From: Anaerolineae bacterium
GTDB lineage: Bacteria; Chloroflexota; Anaerolineae; Promineifilales; Promineifilaceae
NCBI GenBank assembly: GCA_019637635.1
Contig: JAHBVI010000041.1
Span: 1-50,847, forward strand
DNA length: 50,847 nt
Direction: 5' to 3'
Both the position numbers and the translations under genes were made by a program. The notes below the pieces were generated by a model. The model worked only from the letters and a program-made list of their open reading frames with translations. It was not told where the DNA came from and did not search any database. This document shows positions 48,499-50,847 of this stretch, one piece after another (the stretch's first letter is position 1; every line of letters begins with the position of its first letter).

Positions 48499-49146
48499 AT
48501 GCGGGTTATTGTGCTGGGCGCAGGCGGGCATGGGCAGGTGGTGGCTGATATTCTCTGGCGGATGCAGGCAGCCGGAGAAGCTGTTGAACCGGTCGGGTTT
48601 TTGGATGACGCCGATAGCTGGCAGGGTCAGCGGGTAAGTAAGTTGCCGGTATTAGGCAAAACGGCCGATCTCTTTCGCATTACTCACGATGCCCTGGTGG
48701 TAGCTATTGGCAATAATCTGACCCGGCAACAGGTAACCCGGATTTTACAGGCGCAGGGAGAGCAGTTCATCACCGTTTGCCATCCAACGGCCGTCATCGC
48801 TCCCGATGTTCAAATTGGTTCTGGAACGATGATTTGTGCGAACGTTGTCATTAATCCCGGCACTGTTATCGGCAGCCATGTCATCCTCAATACCGCTTGC
48901 ACCGTTGACCACCACAACCAAATTGGCGACTTTGCCCATATTGCGCCGGGCGTTCATTTGGGCGGTGATGTGCAGATTGGCGTCGGCAGTTTAGTTGGCA
49001 TTGGCAGCATTGTCACCCCACAAAGACAGGTGGGTAATTGGTGTACGGTGGGCGCGGGGGCTGTGGTCATTCAGGATGTGCCAGATGGCGTCACGGCCGT
49101 AGGCATCCCCGCCCGTATCATCAAAAACAGACAAAATGACAATTGA
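48499..49146 (+). CDS. PglD-like UDP-4-amino-sugar N-acetyltransferase
   Basis: The 215-residue protein has an N-terminal Rossmann-like segment (MRVIVLGAGGHGQVVADIL) and a left-handed beta helix made of hexapeptide repeats (VIAPDVQIGSGTMICANVV, TACTVDHHNQIGD, HIAPGVHLGG). The His in VDHHN is the expected catalytic base. In the bacillosamine route it acetylates the 4-amino group. It overlaps the aminotransferase gene by 11 bp. Confidence 0.88.
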   Translation: MRVIVLGAGGHGQVVADILWRMQAAGEAVEPVGFLDDADSWQGQRVSKLPVLGKTADLFRITHDALVVAIGNNLTRQQVTRILQAQGEQFITVCHPTAVIAPDVQIGSGTMICANVVINPGTVIGSHVILNTACTVDHHNQIGDFAHIAPGVHLGGDVQIGVGSLVGIGSIVTPQRQVGNWCTVGAGAVVIQDVPDGVTAVGIPARIIKNRQNDN

Positions 49147-50260
49147 TCGCGTCTATCTCTCCCCGCCGCACATGTCCGGGCATGAGCAGGCATACATCCA
49201 GGAAGCGTTTGCTGCCAACTGGGTCGCCCCGCTGGGGCCAAACGTGGATGCCTTCGAGCAGGAATTTTGTGCAGCCGTCGGCGCATCACACGCCGTCGCC
49301 CTCAGTTCCGGCACGGCCGCGCTCCACCTGGCGCTGCTCCACCTGGGCATTGGCCCCGGCGATGAGGTGCTGGTCTCCACCCTCACCTTTTCCGCCAGCG
49401 TCAACCCCATCATTTACCAGCACGGCCGTCCCACCTTCATTGACAGCGAAACCGACTCCTGGAACATGAACCCGGCGCTGCTGGCGGAAACATTGCGCCA
49501 ACGGGCGCAGCAGGGCAAACTGCCCAAAGCCGTCATCCTCGTCCACCTTTACGGCCAGAGCGCGGACATTGACCCCATCCTGGCGGTCTGCCAGCAGTAT
49601 GGCGTGCCGCTCATTGAAGACGCCGCCGAAGCGTTGGGCGCAACTTATAAAGGCAAATCGCCGGGCACCTACGGCTGTGCCGGTATCTTCTCCTTCAACG
49701 GCAACAAAATCATTACTACCTCCGGCGGTGGCATGTTGGTGTCTGACGACGAAGCCCTGATCACCCACGCCCGCAAGCTGGCGACGCAGGCGCGTGACCC
49801 CGCCCCCCATTACCAGCACTCCGAAATCGGTTACAACTACCGGATGAGCAACATCCTGGCCGGCATTGGGCGTGGGCAGTTGCAGGTCTTGGAAGAGCGG
49901 GTACAGGCACGGCGGGCCAACTTTGCCTTTTATCGGGAAGAACTGGGTGATTTGCCCGGCATCGCCTTTATGCCCGAAGCATCCTGGGGGCGGCACTCCC
50001 GCTGGCTGACGGTGATTACCATTGACCCGGCACAGTTTGGCGCTGACCGGGAAACAGTGCGGCTGGCGCTGGAAGCGGAGAACATCGAAGCCCGCCCCGT
50101 CTGGAAACCGATGCACATGCAGCCCGTCTTTGCCGGATATGATGTGGTAGGGGGCAGTGTGGCTGAATCGCTTTTTGCCAACGGCCTATGCCTGCCCTCC
50201 GGCTCCAACCTGCATCCCACCGACCGGGCGCGGATAGTAGAAATTATGCGGATGCTGTAA
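49136..50260 (+). CDS. DegT/DnrJ/EryC1-family sugar aminotransferase (PglE-like)
   Basis: The 374-residue protein has the PLP-binding segment SFNGNKIITTSGGG with the catalytic lysine and IEDAAEALGATYKGKSPG, both typical. It converts a UDP-4-keto sugar to the 4-amino sugar. With the PglD-like protein and the PglF-like gene that follows, it forms the bacillosamine module. A hairpin that includes its stop codon follows. Confidence 0.9.
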   Translation: MTIDRVYLSPPHMSGHEQAYIQEAFAANWVAPLGPNVDAFEQEFCAAVGASHAVALSSGTAALHLALLHLGIGPGDEVLVSTLTFSASVNPIIYQHGRPTFIDSETDSWNMNPALLAETLRQRAQQGKLPKAVILVHLYGQSADIDPILAVCQQYGVPLIEDAAEALGATYKGKSPGTYGCAGIFSFNGNKIITTSGGGMLVSDDEALITHARKLATQARDPAPHYQHSEIGYNYRMSNILAGIGRGQLQVLEERVQARRANFAFYREELGDLPGIAFMPEASWGRHSRWLTVITIDPAQFGADRETVRLALEAENIEARPVWKPMHMQPVFAGYDVVGGSVAESLFANGLCLPSGSNLHPTDRARIVEIMRML

Positions 50261-50283
50261 CACGATTTACCAAATCGTGTTAC
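50257..50283. terminator. 12-bp hairpin overlapping a stop codon
   Basis: GTAACACGATTT (50,257-50,268) pairs perfectly with AAATCGTGTTAC (50,272-50,283) around the loop ACC. It includes the TAA of the aminotransferase gene. No T-run follows, so it may attenuate rather than stop transcription. Confidence 0.6.
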
Positions 50284-50313
50284 GCCACCTGTGAAGTTTG
50301 GAGGTAAGCATTG

Positions 50314-50847
50314 ATGAACCGAATCCGTAACCGCCACTTTTTCCTTTTGGACGTGGCGCTGTTGTGGCTGGCAGTGTATGCCAGTTTTGTGCTGCGGCTG
50401 GAGCGGTTGCACCTGGGCGAATTTTCGCCGGCGTTTGTGTTATTTGGTATCACGGCCGTGTTTGCCACCACCTTTGCCTTTTACCGCCTGGGTGTTTATG
50501 CTCGCTACTGGCGCTACGCTTCTGTAGATGAATTGGTGCTGCTGACGGTATCTGTTGGCATCGCCACAACAGCCGCTTCCCTTTTCAGTTTTGTGGTCCT
50601 TCACCTGCTGCCGCCGGATTGGATATTGCCCCGTTCCATCCCGGCCATCTTTTTTATGCTGGCGTTAGGGGCTACGGCCGTGCCTCGCTTTGCCGTGCGC
50701 TCCTACGTCCGTTACCAATATCGCCTGCACCGCTTTCCCCCCGGCAAAAACGTTCTCATCGCCGGCGCCGGTGACGCCGGCGCCATGATTGCCCGTGAAA
50801 TGCAGCGCAACCCGCATCTGGGCATGATTCCCGTTGGTTTTGTGGAT
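50314..50847 (+). CDS. PglF/CapD-like UDP-GlcNAc 4,6-dehydratase (truncated by window end)
   Basis: The frame starts at ATG 50314 with TTGGAGG upstream and runs 178 codons to the window edge without stop. The N-terminus has four predicted membrane helices (LLDVALLWLAVYASFVL, FVLFGITAVFATTFAFY and two more). Then NVLIAGAGDAGAMIAREM follows, the nucleotide-binding start of the first Rossmann domain of PglF/FlaA1/CapD-type dehydratases. The catalytic domain lies beyond the window. It would provide the first step to bacillosamine. Confidence 0.88.
   Translation, partial: MNRIRNRHFFLLDVALLWLAVYASFVLRLERLHLGEFSPAFVLFGITAVFATTFAFYRLGVYARYWRYASVDELVLLTVSVGIATTAASLFSFVVLHLLPPDWILPRSIPAIFFMLALGATAVPRFAVRSYVRYQYRLHRFPPGKNVLIAGAGDAGAMIAREMQRNPHLGMIPVGFVD

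Overview
The window is GC-rich bacterial chromosome, most likely from a member of the Chloroflexota (Anaerolineae or a related class). That placement rests on overall gene style: large hypothetical proteins, membrane-anchored secreted domains behind Pro/Thr linkers, and no marker gene, so it is only moderately secure. The most striking global property is the palindromic octamer ACGGCCGT. I count about 140 copies by eye across the window (about 58 in the first 11.2 kb alone), read in all three codon phases (Thr-Ala-Val, Asn-Gly-Arg, Arg-Pro) and also placed on both arms of intergenic hairpins. It behaves like the cyanobacterial HIP1 octamer.

Layout. (1) 1-11,234: an integrated mobile element. 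It runs from a tyrosine recombinase to a large serine recombinase and carries small DNA-binding proteins, an AAA ATPase of RepA type, a CHC2/Toprim primase, an HEXXH protein, an excisionase-like regulator on the minus strand, and a right-hand cargo transcription unit. That unit has a strong promoter overlapping an operator-like repeat, a structured RNA leader, a four-helix membrane protein with a textbook-looking -1 frameshift signal leading into a zinc finger, a T5orf172-type protein with two similar fingers, and three small genes. (2) 11,300-18,174: chromosomal genes: a CBM9-like surface protein, an MscS channel with a lipoprotein signal, an 803-residue protein of unknown function, and two orphan complex-I-like membrane subunits. 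(3) 18,425 to the end: a large exopolysaccharide/O-antigen locus headed by a NusG/RfaH/LoaP-type antiterminator followed by a structured RNA.

The polysaccharide locus has three parts. 19.2-25.2 kb holds UDP-sugar dehydrogenase, secreted LamG-like and TPR proteins, a 2-hydroxyacid dehydrogenase, an SDR and a CMP-sugar synthetase. 25.2-28.9 kb is an islet of toxin-antitoxin-like pairs (MNT/HEPN, DUF6883/DUF4926-like, an unknown pair), a Uma2 nuclease-like protein and a HAD phosphatase. 29.1-38.2 kb (WecB, Wzx flippase, two epimerases, asparagine synthase, two methyltransferases, a glycosyltransferase) is visibly AT-richer and almost lacks the octamer (5 copies in 9 kb), so it looks recently acquired; a 36-bp perfect palindrome and a C12 tract sit at its left edge. 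From 38.3 kb on the octamer returns: glycosyltransferases, Gfo/Idh oxidoreductase, a Wzy-like polymerase, a PglC-type initiating transferase, carbamoyltransferase, PIG-L deacetylase, and PglD-, PglE- and PglF-like enzymes, together the route to UDP-N,N'-diacetylbacillosamine.

Between 11 and 27 kb nearly every intergenic gap holds its own two-armed array of 7-15 bp units in inverted orientation, and at least seven genes take their stop codon from the first repeat unit. No tRNA, rRNA or CRISPR array was seen.
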